From contig DGHQ01000033.1 in NCBI GenBank assembly GCA_002392915.1, positions 58,863 through 122,862 of the forward strand: a stretch of DNA of 64,000 nucleotides, written 5' to 3'. Positions 42,515-52,035 of the stretch are shown here, one piece after another; position 1 is the stretch's first letter; every line of letters starts with the position of its first letter. Origin of the DNA: Bacteroidales bacterium UBA3844. GTDB lineage: Bacteria; Bacteroidota; Bacteroidia; Bacteroidales; Paludibacteraceae. Made by a program: the position numbers and the translations under genes. The notes beneath the pieces were generated by a model that made no database searches, was not told where the DNA came from, and saw only the letters and a program-made list of their open reading frames with translations.

Positions 42515-43900
42515 ATGGAATTTGTAAAGACAGAAAAAATAGAATTGAAGAGAAAATACACTGATGCGATCGAAAAGGAGATTGTTGCGTTCCTGAATAC
42601 AGAAGGAGGTGTTTTGTATATAGGTGTGGAAGACGACGGTACTGTAGTCGGAGTAGAAAAAGTAGACGAAACATTTAAGAAAATATCCGATGTCATTATG
42701 GATTCCATTTTGCCAAGTGCGAAGGAATATATCCAATTGGGTTCTAAATACTTGGATGGAAAAATAGTTATTGAGATTCAAATAAAAAAAGGAAAGGGTT
42801 TGTTCTACATCAAACGTTTTGGCAGAAGTTCACAGGGATGTTTCCGTAGGATAGGCACGACATGTCGATCCATGAATGAAAGTGAGATAGAGAAGACTCA
42901 TTCAATGACTTTGACAGCAAAGGCGAAAATAACCTCTGTCCGTGGGGATGTACCGAACCCTACATTCAAATATTTGAAATTGCTTTGTTCTGAAAGTGGG
43001 TTGAATATCAACGAGCAAACATTCGTGCAGAATTTTCATTTACAGAATGAATCTGGTGAATGGAACAAAATGAGCGATTTGTTGTGCGACAAGAATGATG
43101 TTTCGATAAAGGTGGTGAGATTTGCAGGCAACGACAAATCATCAAAGATTATTTTGCGTAATGAATATGGTGAAAAATGTTTGGTCGTGGCGATGCAGCA
43201 GGCTTTCGACTATTGTGCTGATGTGGTCAACCAAACGAGTACGGAATTTATTCGTGGAATAAGGAAGAACATTCCATTGTTTAATAAAGATGCGTTTCGA
43301 GAGGTGTGGTTCAATGCCTGTTTGCATAATAATTGGGTCGACGGCACTCCTCCCGCTATTTATATATTCAACAACAGAATAGAGGTTATTTCCACGGGAG
43401 GTTTGCCGAATAATTTGAGTAGGAATGATTTTTTTGCTGGCGTGTCGAAACCGGTGAATGAAGAGTTGGCTAAAATCTTAATCCGTTTGAATATGGTGGA
43501 GCAGACTGGTCATGGAATCCCTTTTGTGACAAGTCAATATGGAGAATCAGTTTTTGAGTTTTTAGACTATTTCATCAGAGTCTCGATTCCATTTGAATAC
43601 GATTTGAGCCGCTATTACGCTATAGATAATGATCCGAATTGTGGAGTGTTGAATGAGCCTCGTTTCATATACGGATCAGGTGATAAAAGAGTCAGTATTG
43701 AAAGAAAGACGCGAGATAATATATTGTTGGTGTTGAGGGATAATCCGTCATTATCAAAAGCAAGTGTAGCAAGAATAATCGGAAAATCAAGCAAAACTGT
43801 AGAATGGCATATTAAAAGGCTTGTCGACGAGGGGGTGCTCAGACATGTGGGCGCAAATAAAAACGGACATTGGGAAATCTTGTCGGAGATGAAAAATTAA
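42515..43900 (+). CDS. Schlafen/AlbA_2-type regulator with wHTH
   Basis: A 461-residue protein from ATG 42515 (the frame is open to 42434, but that part is A/T-rich and contains the -7 box). It opens with EFVKTEKIELKRKYTDAIEK and VAFLNTEGGVLYIGVEDDG, the Schlafen AlbA_2 divergent AAA_4 domain. The middle has GHKL-type ATPase-like pieces (IRKNIPLFNKDAFREVWFNACLHNNW, GLPNNLS, NMVEQTGHGIPFVTSQYG), and the end a winged-helix (SKASVARIIGKSSKTVEWHIKRLVDEGVLRHVG). Cytosolic. Such proteins are frequent in accessory regions and some act as regulators. Next to the iteron-bracketed ATPase but probably not in its transcript. Confidence 0.82.
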   Translation: MEFVKTEKIELKRKYTDAIEKEIVAFLNTEGGVLYIGVEDDGTVVGVEKVDETFKKISDVIMDSILPSAKEYIQLGSKYLDGKIVIEIQIKKGKGLFYIKRFGRSSQGCFRRIGTTCRSMNESEIEKTHSMTLTAKAKITSVRGDVPNPTFKYLKLLCSESGLNINEQTFVQNFHLQNESGEWNKMSDLLCDKNDVSIKVVRFAGNDKSSKIILRNEYGEKCLVVAMQQAFDYCADVVNQTSTEFIRGIRKNIPLFNKDAFREVWFNACLHNNWVDGTPPAIYIFNNRIEVISTGGLPNNLSRNDFFAGVSKPVNEELAKILIRLNMVEQTGHGIPFVTSQYGESVFEFLDYFIRVSIPFEYDLSRYYAIDNDPNCGVLNEPRFIYGSGDKRVSIERKTRDNILLVLRDNPSLSKASVARIIGKSSKTVEWHIKRLVDEGVLRHVGANKNGHWEILSEMKN

Positions 43901-43935
43901 ACTCTATTCTAATTTGAGTTTTCTATCCTTTTTGA

Positions 43936-43943
43936 TAATTTTG
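43936..43943 (+). promoter_or_regulatory. -7 box of S41 peptidase gene
   Basis: TAATTTTG, 28 bases before ATG 43971. Confidence 0.6.
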
Positions 43944-43970
43944 TTGCATTAATAACTTTGAATTCGTAAT

Positions 43971-45626
43971 ATGGGATTGAAAAGAAACATATATGCGGCT
44001 ATGGTCGGTTTGTTGGCTGCCGTGAGCCCAACATCTGTCTTGGCAAATAAAAATGCTGAGGTATCTCGAAACCTGGAAATTTATTCTACTTTGTTGCGTG
44101 AACTTGATATGTTCTATGTCGACACTTTCTCTGTAGAGAAGACGGTGGAGACAGGAATCGATGCCATGCTCAACAAGATAGATCCATACACTATGTATAT
44201 TCCGGAGCGTGAGATGGATGACCTTAAGTTTATGACTACCGGCACTTACGCTGGTGTCGGCTCGGTGATCTCTCAGCGTGATAGTTTTGTGGTTATCCAG
44301 GAGGTGTACGAAAATTCTCCGTCTCATAAATATGGACTAAAGGCTGGCGACGTGATCCTTAGCGTCGACGGTGAGAAAGCTGTCGGCAGCACAACATCTG
44401 ATGTCAGCAAGAAATTGCGTGGTGTGGCAGGCACATCGGTCAAGGTGGTTGTAAAGCGTGCCGATAAGGAAGTGACTCTTAACATTGTGCGTGATAATAT
44501 CACAATATCTTCCGTCAACTTGGCAAAAAATATCGGTGACAACATCGGCTATATCCATTTGACGGGTTTCACCACCGGTACAGCAGACCAGTTTAAGACA
44601 GAACTGAAGCGACTTAAACAGTCTGGCATCAAAGGGTTGATCATCGACTTGCGTTCCAACCCTGGTGGTATTTTGTCTGAGGCAGTCGACATTGTCGGAT
44701 GCTTTGTGGATAAGGGTACAAAGGTGGTTTACACTAAGAGTAAGGTTAAGGAGTGGGATGAGACATTCTCCACAACAAAAGATCCCGTCGACTTGGATAT
44801 CCCAATTGTGGTGATGGTGAACGGAGAGAGCGCATCCGCTGCTGAAATCGTCTCAGGAGCGTTGCAGGATTTGGATAGAGCAGTCATCTTGGGTGAACGC
44901 ACTTATGGAAAGGGACTTGTGCAGACAAGTCGTAGCCTTCCATTCGGTGGCAGCCTTAAACTTACAATCTCTAAATATCATATTCCTTCTGGACGTTGTA
45001 TCCAGGCTATCGACTACGCCCGTACACGTGAACAAGGAAAGAAATTCGTCATTCCTGATAGCTTGACTCATGAGTTTAAGACAAAGAAAGGAAGAATCGT
45101 GAAAGATGGTTGCGGTGTGATGCCGGACACTGTCTATACGGGTGACAGCATTCCAGCTCAGATTGTCTATCAGCTTTTTGTGAAGAATATAATCTTTGAT
45201 TATTGTACGAAGTGGGCGTCTGAACATCCGACAATTCCGTCGATCCAAGATTTCAAATTCACGGATTGGCAGGATTTCAAGAATTTTGTTGTAAGCAAAG
45301 ATTTCAGCTACAAGACTGATAAAGAGAAACTTTTTGACGCTCTTGTGGAGAAAGCGAAGAAAGACAGCACATACGAGGCTGCAAAACAGCAGTATGATGC
45401 TTTGCAGATGGCTCTGTTCCGTTGTCAGGATGAGGAACTAGACAATAATAAGGAGGAGATTATCAGATTGATTTCCACTGATTTGGCTCAACGTTATTAT
45501 TTCCAAAAAGGTGCATCTGAGGAAAACTTGAAGTACGACAAGGAGACAAAAAGAGCTTCTGACATCTTACGTGACAGGAAAGCATACGACTCTATTTTGT
45601 CGACGTCTAAAAAGAGTAGCAAATGA
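43971..45626 (+). CDS. S41-family C-terminal processing peptidase
   Basis: A 551-residue periplasmic serine protease with signal peptide (to about residue 25, VLANKN). A PDZ domain (about 85-160) binds the substrate tail. The protease domain has the NxxSASAAE motif with catalytic S289, K314 in YGKGLVQ and Q318, the Ser-Lys dyad of the family. After that is a C-terminal helical part (about 390-551). Overlaps the next gene by 4 bases (ATGA), so translation is coupled. A second S41 protein of the same layout is at 52 kb. Confidence 0.92.
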   Translation: MGLKRNIYAAMVGLLAAVSPTSVLANKNAEVSRNLEIYSTLLRELDMFYVDTFSVEKTVETGIDAMLNKIDPYTMYIPEREMDDLKFMTTGTYAGVGSVISQRDSFVVIQEVYENSPSHKYGLKAGDVILSVDGEKAVGSTTSDVSKKLRGVAGTSVKVVVKRADKEVTLNIVRDNITISSVNLAKNIGDNIGYIHLTGFTTGTADQFKTELKRLKQSGIKGLIIDLRSNPGGILSEAVDIVGCFVDKGTKVVYTKSKVKEWDETFSTTKDPVDLDIPIVVMVNGESASAAEIVSGALQDLDRAVILGERTYGKGLVQTSRSLPFGGSLKLTISKYHIPSGRCIQAIDYARTREQGKKFVIPDSLTHEFKTKKGRIVKDGCGVMPDTVYTGDSIPAQIVYQLFVKNIIFDYCTKWASEHPTIPSIQDFKFTDWQDFKNFVVSKDFSYKTDKEKLFDALVEKAKKDSTYEAAKQQYDALQMALFRCQDEELDNNKEEIIRLISTDLAQRYYFQKGASEENLKYDKETKRASDILRDRKAYDSILSTSKKSSK

Positions 45627-46360
45627 GAGCAATGATCTTCGCTGCCGGACTTGGCACACGTCTTCGCCCGCTGACCGATAATAAACCCAAAGCGTTGGTT
45701 GAGCTTAACGGCAAACCGTTGCTTTACCATTGCATAGAAAATTTGAAACGTTTTGGCGTGACGGATTTTATGGTGAATGTACATCATTTTGGAGAACAGA
45801 TTATAGACTATCTTAAATCCAATGATTTTGGCGTAGACGTGAAAATATCCGACGAGCGTGATTTCCTGCTCGACACAGGCGGCGGATTGAAACGCGCGTT
45901 TGAAACGTTCGGCGGTGACGAGCCTGTCATTGTCCATAATGTGGATATTTTTTCCAACGCGGATATCAAGGAGTTGTACGACGCTCATACAGCGAGCGAT
46001 GCAGAGGCTACATTGTTGTGCTCACACCGTGATTCTTCACGCCAGTTGATCTCATCGGAAGATGGCAGACTGCGTGCCTGGAAAAATCTAAAAACTGGAG
46101 ATACAAAAGGCGACGTCGCTGTGTTTGATGAGCCAAACAATCAGTTGGCGTTTGCCGGAATACATATTATAAATCCATCACTTTTGCGAGAGATGTCTGG
46201 GTATCCTGATAAATTCTCGATCATAGATTTTTATCTGGATATGGCAACGTCTCATAATATCAAACTCCATGAATCGACAGATTTGCAGCTGATTGATGTC
46301 GGGAAAGTGGACGCTTTGGCGAAAGCGGGTGAGTTTATCGAAAAAAACATTAATCACTAA
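45623..46360 (+). CDS. Nucleotidyltransferase of the MurU/NDP-sugar type
   Basis: A 245-residue sugar-phosphate nucleotidyltransferase. The N-terminal signature GLGTRLRPLTDNKPKALVEL with the lysine of the NTP_transferase fold, and the metal/phosphate residues HNVDIFS, are present. Such enzymes make UDP- or other NDP-sugars; in MurU they act in peptidoglycan recycling, together with an amgK-type kinase that is not next to it here. The exact sugar is unknown. Starts with an ATGA overlap on the S41 peptidase gene and is followed after 12 bases by an Lrp gene. Confidence 0.85.
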   Translation: MRAMIFAAGLGTRLRPLTDNKPKALVELNGKPLLYHCIENLKRFGVTDFMVNVHHFGEQIIDYLKSNDFGVDVKISDERDFLLDTGGGLKRAFETFGGDEPVIVHNVDIFSNADIKELYDAHTASDAEATLLCSHRDSSRQLISSEDGRLRAWKNLKTGDTKGDVAVFDEPNNQLAFAGIHIINPSLLREMSGYPDKFSIIDFYLDMATSHNIKLHESTDLQLIDVGKVDALAKAGEFIEKNINH

Positions 46361-46372
46361 ACAACGAAAGAT

Positions 46373-46897
46373 ATGGGACAGAAACACATTGACAAATTAG
46401 ATGAGAAAATTTTGAAGCTGATCTCAGACAACGCGCGTATGCCATTTCTGGAAGTGGCGAGAGAATGTAATGTCTCTGGCGCCGCTATTCACCAGCGTAT
46501 ACAGAAGTTGCAGAAGATCGGAGTAATCAAAGGTTCGGAGTTTGTCCTTGACCCATCGAAGATCGGTTACAACACATGTGCATACATGGGCATCTTCTTG
46601 CGAGACGCAAATGATTTTCAGGATGTTGTGGATGCGTTGTATAAAATCCCTGAGGTGGTGGAATGCCACTACACTACCGGAGAGTATGCGATGTTCATCA
46701 AGATATACGCAAAGAGCAACCGTGATTTCTTGCGTTTGATTCACGAACGATTGCAGGCAATCAAGGGAATATCAAGCACAGAGACAATCATTTCTCTTAA
46801 CGAGGCGTTCAAACGTCAGGCTCCAATCATTGATATAGAAATCACAGACGATGATTATGACGGAGACGACGACATCGCTGATGATGTGGTGGATTAA
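46373..46897 (+). CDS. Lrp/AsnC-family transcriptional regulator
   Basis: A 174-residue regulator. N-terminal HTH (LDEKILKLISDNARMPFLEVARECNVSGAAIHQRIQKL) and C-terminal RAM/AsnC domain (TCAYMGIFLRDAND, VVECHYTTGEYAMFIKIYAKS, GISSTETIISLNEA). Ends with an acidic tail (DDDYDGDDDIADD), unusual for the family. Probably controls genes in response to an amino acid. 12 bases after the nucleotidyltransferase gene. Paralogue at 60 kb. Confidence 0.93.
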   Translation: MGQKHIDKLDEKILKLISDNARMPFLEVARECNVSGAAIHQRIQKLQKIGVIKGSEFVLDPSKIGYNTCAYMGIFLRDANDFQDVVDALYKIPEVVECHYTTGEYAMFIKIYAKSNRDFLRLIHERLQAIKGISSTETIISLNEAFKRQAPIIDIEITDDDYDGDDDIADDVVD

Positions 46898-46986
46898 GAA
46901 TTAATAGTTAATGGTTGATAATTAGTGGTTGACTATTTTTAGTTGGCTCTTCCTTTGTTGGCGATGCCCCAACTATTAATTCTTAA
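46894..46986. repeat. Perfect 16-bp inverted repeat
   Basis: TTAAGAATTAATAGTT at 46894-46909 and its exact reverse complement at 46971-46986 enclose 61 bases. The left arm overlaps the Lrp stop codon. Confidence 0.7.
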
Positions 46987-47012
46987 CTCTTAATTATTAA
47001 CTATATAAGTAA

Positions 47013-50000
47013 GTGGATAGGATATTTTTATCGATATATAACTTTTTTGAGCAACGGCGTTCACTATTGTGGATGTCGCTTGTTGTGTTTGTTGTCCTCC
47101 TTGGATTCTCCGCTTCACGTCTGAATGTGGAGCAGGACATAATGAAGATCCTGCCCGACAATGGAAACAATGCAGTCCAGAAACTGGTGTTTGAAAAACT
47201 TAAAGTGAAGGATAATGTCGTTGTGATGGTGAGCGCAAAGGATGGAAATATCGCGTCTGTCCACAAATGTGCTTTGGCATTGGAAAAAGAACTGAATGAA
47301 GCTCTTGTGCCTGAACTTGCCCAAAGCGTGGATTTTTCAGTTGATCCAGATGACGCGCAATCCACGTCTGATATTATCTATAGCAATCTACCAATTTATA
47401 TAGACAATTCCGTCTACTCGGCATTTGATTCTATTTTTTCTGCGGAAGCCATTGATAGGAAAATGGCCGCAAACTATGAGTCGTTGCATGGACTGTTTGG
47501 AAATTTTGCGGCAGACTATATCTATAAAGATCCGTTCGGACTTGCGTCTCCAGCATTGAAAAGCCTTGCCAATACTCGAGTGTCATCGAAATATTCTATA
47601 ATCGACGGCGGTGTCTACCTTTCCACGGATTCCACAGCAATTGTCACCATTACTCCCACTTTCCCGGCTGGCGATGTTAATGCATCACAACGGCTTACAG
47701 AAATATTGGAGAAGGTGGTGTCGGGGCATGAAGAAGCAAAAATAGATTGCTTCGGCGGACCTGTGATGGGCGTGTACAATTCACGTTGCATCCAGAAAGA
47801 TATGCGTCTGACAATTATAGTAGGCATCTTGGCAATCTGCATGATTATATTCTTTTCTTTCCGTGACAGAAAGAGTGTCTTTCTCATATTGTTGCCGAGC
47901 AGTTTCGGATTCCTTTTCTCGATGGCGGTGATGGCATTGTTCAAGAATTCGATTTCTCTGATTGCGATGGGGGCGAGCAGTGCGATTATGGGTGTGGTGA
48001 TGAGTTATGCAATCCATGTGGTGACGCATAAAGAACACTGCAAGGATGCTCCGCAGTTGATTAAGGAATTGTCGTCGCCATTGACTATCGGTAGCCTCAC
48101 CACAATCGGAGCTTTCTTCAGTCTGACATTCACGTCGTCTTCTTTGCTTGTGGATTTCGGACTGCTCGCGTCTAATATGATAATTGGAGCGATGATTTTC
48201 TGCCTTGTCTATCTTCCTCATATCATGAGTTATGGGGAGACGGGGGAGAAACGCAGACTTTTACGATGGATAGAGTCTGTTAATTCGTATAAGATAGAGA
48301 ATGTCTCATTTTTGGTGGTGGTGATACTTTTGCTTTCCGGCTACGGATTGTATCACTACAATGATGTCGATTTTGATGCCGACATGAACCATCTTTGCTA
48401 CTATCCAGAAGGAACACTTGATGTGGAAAAACGATTGCAGAGTTCCACGTGTGAGGATGGGGAAGTGTCGATATATTTTGTTTCAGCTGGAGAGACAGAC
48501 GAGGAGGCTCTCGTCTCATATCATAAAATGAATCATACTCTTGATTCTCTGCTTGGCTCTGGCGACATCGTGCGTCATTCTCATTTGGATAAACTGCTTG
48601 TGTCGGGCAAAGAGCAACAGGAGAAAATTGAAAAATGGAATTCATTCTGGACTGATGCACGAAAAAGAAATGTGGAGCAGCAATTGAAAAAATCTGCGGA
48701 GAAATATGGTTTCGAGCCGTCAGCTTTCGAGCCGTTCGTCAAAATTGTCAATGCAGAATATAAGTCAGACGGTGTGTTGTCTGCATTCGAGAAAGTTCCG
48801 CAGTCTCCTCTAAGCAAGCATATAAACAGCTGGTTTTGTTCGGAGGACGGGATGAAGATGGCAATATCCAATGTCGTGATGAAGTCGGAGGCAAAACAGA
48901 AAGTCTATGATTCGTTTGCTGGAAGTAAGAATGTTGTGATTCTCGACAAACCTCATTTTGTACAGGGGTATATGAGAAGTGTGCAGGATGATTTCAACTT
49001 TGTGTTGGGAGTGTCGTCGCTGATTGTATTCCTTGGCCTGTTGCTTAATTACGGAAGGTTGGAGACTGCGCTGCTGAGCTTTATGCCGATGGCGTTGGCT
49101 TGGCTGATAATCCTTGGAGTGATGCATATCTTCGGATTGTCATTCAATATTGTAAGTGTCATAATCTCAACATTTATCTTCGGTATCGGAGATGATTTCA
49201 GCATTTTCATCACGGATGGATTGGTGGATGAGTATAGTAGGGGTAGGCACACATTGTTGTCGCACAAGATAGCCATCTTTTTTTCATCTCTTGTATCCAT
49301 ACTTGGTATGGGAGTGTTGGTGTTTGCGGATCATCCGTCGTTGTTGACAGTGGCTTACACATCTTTAATAGGTATGTTTGCGACGGTGCTGATAGCATAC
49401 GTGTTGCAGCCATTGATTTTCAGACTGTTTGTCACACGACGCACAGAGAAAGGATTGTCTCCAATCACAATCAATAGCCTGTTTTGGACAATACTTCTGA
49501 TAGGCAGTTTCGGACTAGCTGGTATTTTGCTCTCATTGGTAGCAATGTTGTCATACTGTTTGCCGCTGAAAAAAATATGGCGGTACAACTTGCTCCATTA
49601 TCTGATCTGCTATTTCTGCAGAGGGTTGCTGTGGATAGCCACTCCACGTCTGACCAGAAAAGATGCGGATAATACGCACGAGGATTTTTCAAAGCCAGCG
49701 ATGATAATCGCCAACCATCAGTCGGTGCTCGACATCGTTAGAGTGATGGCATTGACACCTAAAGTGGTGATTATGGCAAAGAAGACCAACTGGAATTCAC
49801 CTGTCTATGGAATACTTCTTCATCTGTCAGGCTTTTTTTGTAGCGACGACGCTACCGAAGACTACATACCACAGCTAAAATCGTTGGTTGCCAACGGTTA
49901 TAGCATCTGTGTTTTTCCAGAAGGCGAGAGAAGTGTCGACGGAAAAATCACAAAATTTCATCCTGGAGCATTTTTCTTGGCGAGTGAGCTTGGCATCGAC

Positions 50001-50879
50001 ATTCTGCCAGTTGTCTTCGCCGGCCATCATTACGGAATCCGCAAAGGTGATATTATATATGTAGGCCGCACAAATATAGCGATGAAGATATGCGAAAGAA
50101 GAGCTTGCGCACCGTCCGACAGAGCGAAAAGACTGTTCAAGGAAGATGCCGCAGAATATGAAGCGATGATAAAGAAAGAGTATGATGAGCTTTGCAGAGA
50201 CATTGATACACCAAAGAATCCATATTTCCGTCATCTGTTGGAGCAGAACTTTATTCTGAAAGGTCCAGTGCTTGAGTATTACACCAAAGTCAAAATCAGA
50301 TTGGAGAATGATTATCTGAAATATTGGCAACAGATTCCGGACAATTCCGTCGTCTCAGATTTGGGATGTGGCTATGGCTATCTGTCGTTTATGTTGAGCC
50401 ACACTCTGCCGGGTGCCGAGATACATTCGTACGACTATGACGAGGATAAAATTGAGATAGCTCAGCATTGCTACTCAGTCTCATCAAACCAAACATATAG
50501 TGTTGAAGATATTGTCAGTGCGGATTTTGTGGAGAGCGACGTCTTCATCCTCAACGACGTGTTGCATTATATGACATCGGAAGATCGAGAAAGAGTGCTT
50601 TGCAAATGTCTGGAAAAATTGAAAGAAGGAGGAAAAATCATTGTGAGGGATGCAGACAAGAACCAGGAGAAGACGCATAAAATCACCAAGTTGACGGAAT
50701 GGTTCTCGACATCCTCTGTCATCCATTTCAACAAAGTGTCGCGCAATATCAATTTCTTTGATGCGGAAGAAATGAAAACCTTTGCTGAAAATAATGGTTT
50801 GGATATTGAGATTACGGACAATGATGAAAAGACATCGAATAAGATATTCGTGTTGAGGAGGGGACAGAAGAGTGTCTGA
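47013..50879 (+). CDS. Trifunctional MMPL transporter / acyltransferase / methyltransferase
   Basis: A 1288-residue fusion starting with GTG at 47013 (a TAA codon precedes it directly, so there is no longer option). Residues 1-830: RND/MMPL lipid transporter with twelve or so helices and large periplasmic loops. About 860-1060: lysophospholipid acyltransferase, with HQSVLD from H902 (HX4D) and FPEGERS. About 1095-1288: class I SAM methyltransferase with SDLGCGYGYLS. The same three-part order is known in Bacteroidota, often linked with aryl-polyene or flexirubin lipids, but no other such gene is nearby. Substrate unknown. Confidence 0.88.
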   Translation: MDRIFLSIYNFFEQRRSLLWMSLVVFVVLLGFSASRLNVEQDIMKILPDNGNNAVQKLVFEKLKVKDNVVVMVSAKDGNIASVHKCALALEKELNEALVPELAQSVDFSVDPDDAQSTSDIIYSNLPIYIDNSVYSAFDSIFSAEAIDRKMAANYESLHGLFGNFAADYIYKDPFGLASPALKSLANTRVSSKYSIIDGGVYLSTDSTAIVTITPTFPAGDVNASQRLTEILEKVVSGHEEAKIDCFGGPVMGVYNSRCIQKDMRLTIIVGILAICMIIFFSFRDRKSVFLILLPSSFGFLFSMAVMALFKNSISLIAMGASSAIMGVVMSYAIHVVTHKEHCKDAPQLIKELSSPLTIGSLTTIGAFFSLTFTSSSLLVDFGLLASNMIIGAMIFCLVYLPHIMSYGETGEKRRLLRWIESVNSYKIENVSFLVVVILLLSGYGLYHYNDVDFDADMNHLCYYPEGTLDVEKRLQSSTCEDGEVSIYFVSAGETDEEALVSYHKMNHTLDSLLGSGDIVRHSHLDKLLVSGKEQQEKIEKWNSFWTDARKRNVEQQLKKSAEKYGFEPSAFEPFVKIVNAEYKSDGVLSAFEKVPQSPLSKHINSWFCSEDGMKMAISNVVMKSEAKQKVYDSFAGSKNVVILDKPHFVQGYMRSVQDDFNFVLGVSSLIVFLGLLLNYGRLETALLSFMPMALAWLIILGVMHIFGLSFNIVSVIISTFIFGIGDDFSIFITDGLVDEYSRGRHTLLSHKIAIFFSSLVSILGMGVLVFADHPSLLTVAYTSLIGMFATVLIAYVLQPLIFRLFVTRRTEKGLSPITINSLFWTILLIGSFGLAGILLSLVAMLSYCLPLKKIWRYNLLHYLICYFCRGLLWIATPRLTRKDADNTHEDFSKPAMIIANHQSVLDIVRVMALTPKVVIMAKKTNWNSPVYGILLHLSGFFCSDDATEDYIPQLKSLVANGYSICVFPEGERSVDGKITKFHPGAFFLASELGIDILPVVFAGHHYGIRKGDIIYVGRTNIAMKICERRACAPSDRAKRLFKEDAAEYEAMIKKEYDELCRDIDTPKNPYFRHLLEQNFILKGPVLEYYTKVKIRLENDYLKYWQQIPDNSVVSDLGCGYGYLSFMLSHTLPGAEIHSYDYDEDKIEIAQHCYSVSSNQTYSVEDIVSADFVESDVFILNDVLHYMTSEDRERVLCKCLEKLKEGGKIIVRDADKNQEKTHKITKLTEWFSTSSVIHFNKVSRNINFFDAEEMKTFAENNGLDIEITDNDEKTSNKIFVLRRGQKSV

Positions 50880-50958
50880 CACAATTCGAATCGGATTGAA
50901 GGAAGGGGTTCAAGCCATCCAAATTAAAAATGAAATTATAAACTAAAAACAATATATT

Positions 50959-51309
50959 ATGGCACAAGACGAAATCGGATACGACGATAAGGAAGCTGTG
51001 GATTTTATTTTGGCAAACTTGGATGAAGAGTATGCCGACACGACAGCAGAGGAGGTGGAATACATCCTCGATATCCTTTACGATTACTACGAAGAGCAAG
51101 GATTCTTTGATGAAGATTCAGACGACGAAGTTGATATAGATGAAGACGATATCCTTCAGTATGTAGTGGATCAGGTGGAGAAAGACAAGAAAGCAGGAGA
51201 AAAGTTGGCTCAGAAGTTTGATGAAGACCGTATTGCAGATGTGCTTGAGGGAGAGTACGGATACTGCGACAAAACAGGAGTCTTCACAGACAATGAGGAC
51301 GAGGAATAA
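50959..51309 (+). CDS. Acidic hypothetical protein
   Basis: A 116-residue soluble protein, strongly acidic (DDKEAVDFILANLDEEYADTT, FDEDSDDEVDIDEDD) with a short helical centre. No domain recognised; likely a conserved small Bacteroidales protein, by memory only. Followed by a terminator. About 79 bases separate it from the fusion gene, so it may be the last gene of that unit or independent. Confidence 0.65.
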   Translation: MAQDEIGYDDKEAVDFILANLDEEYADTTAEEVEYILDILYDYYEEQGFFDEDSDDEVDIDEDDILQYVVDQVEKDKKAGEKLAQKFDEDRIADVLEGEYGYCDKTGVFTDNEDEE

Positions 51310-51338
51310 TTTTGAATGCTAAATTCAAAATTACGTAG

Positions 51339-51366
51339 AGACGCACGGTCGTGCGTCTTTTTTTTA
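51339..51366 (+). terminator. Terminator of the acidic-protein gene
   Basis: AGACGCAC/GTGCGTCT with a GGTC loop, followed by a long T-run. Confidence 0.9.
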
Positions 51367-51559
51367 TTTTCATTTAGTCAATCGCCAGCCATCAATCTTG
51401 TATAAGTATTCCCTTTTAAGGTGTGAAAATGAGTCGAAAAAACGTGAAAAATACTGCAATTTGTCAACGTAATATTTGCGTCACTTACATTGTGAAAAAA
51501 ATATAGCAAAAAAAAGTGAAAAAAAACGTGTTTTTAATGCATGTTATTAAAAATAAGTG

Positions 51560-51567
51560 TAATTTTG
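51560..51567 (+). promoter_or_regulatory. -7 box of Ala-rich lipoprotein
   Basis: TAATTTTG, giving a 5' leader of about 44 bases. Confidence 0.6.
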
Positions 51568-51617
51568 CATCGGTTTCAAAAAACGAATTTGTTTAATTCA
51601 TATTATATACAAGAGAA

Positions 51618-51881
51618 ATGAAAAAAGTTGTTCTATTCTTTGTTGCTGGTGCTGCTCTATGTCTAGCATCTTGCTGTGGATCTAAGTGTGACAAGGCTGC
51701 TTGTGAGGCAGCTAAGGCTGATTCTATCAGAATCGCTGATTCAATTGCAAAGGCTGATTCAGCTGCTGCTGCTGTAGCTGCTGCTGCTGATTCTGTAGTT
51801 GCTGCTGCTAAGGCTGCTGGTGACACAGTTGCTAACGCTGTTGAGGCTGTTGCTGAGGCTGCTGCTGAGGCTGCAAAGTAA
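51618..51881 (+). CDS. Alanine-rich small lipoprotein
   Basis: An 87-residue lipoprotein (lipobox LASC, then CGSKCDK). The mature part is mostly Ala with Ser, Asp and Lys in heptad-like spacing (ADSIRIADSIAKADSAAAAV, AAADSVVAAAKAAGDTVANA), suggesting a helical, possibly trimeric coil like Lpp. The codon GCT is used almost throughout, unlike its neighbours, and the internal Ala runs are repetitive. It has its own promoter and terminator, so probably an abundant single-gene transcript. Confidence 0.7.
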   Translation: MKKVVLFFVAGAALCLASCCGSKCDKAACEAAKADSIRIADSIAKADSAAAAVAAAADSVVAAAKAAGDTVANAVEAVAEAAAEAAK

Positions 51882-51901
51882 TAACTTTACGCTGAAAACA
51901 T

Positions 51902-51933
51902 AAGGCTTCATCCGTTTGGGTGAAGCCTTTTTT
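51902..51933 (+). terminator. Terminator of Ala-rich lipoprotein
   Basis: AAGGCTTCA/TGAAGCCTT stem, 10-base loop, then T-run. Confidence 0.9.
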
Positions 51934-52035
51934 CTTTGCTAAAAATTCTTAAATATTGGAAATAATTGATGCGGGTAGGGTGGTAATGCATAAAATAATG
52001 TGTAATTTCGCATTTGGATTTGATAATTATAGGTG

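Noticed and set aside
46980..47012. Upstream ATG for the trifunctional fusion
   Set aside because: A TAA codon lies in frame directly before the GTG at 47013.
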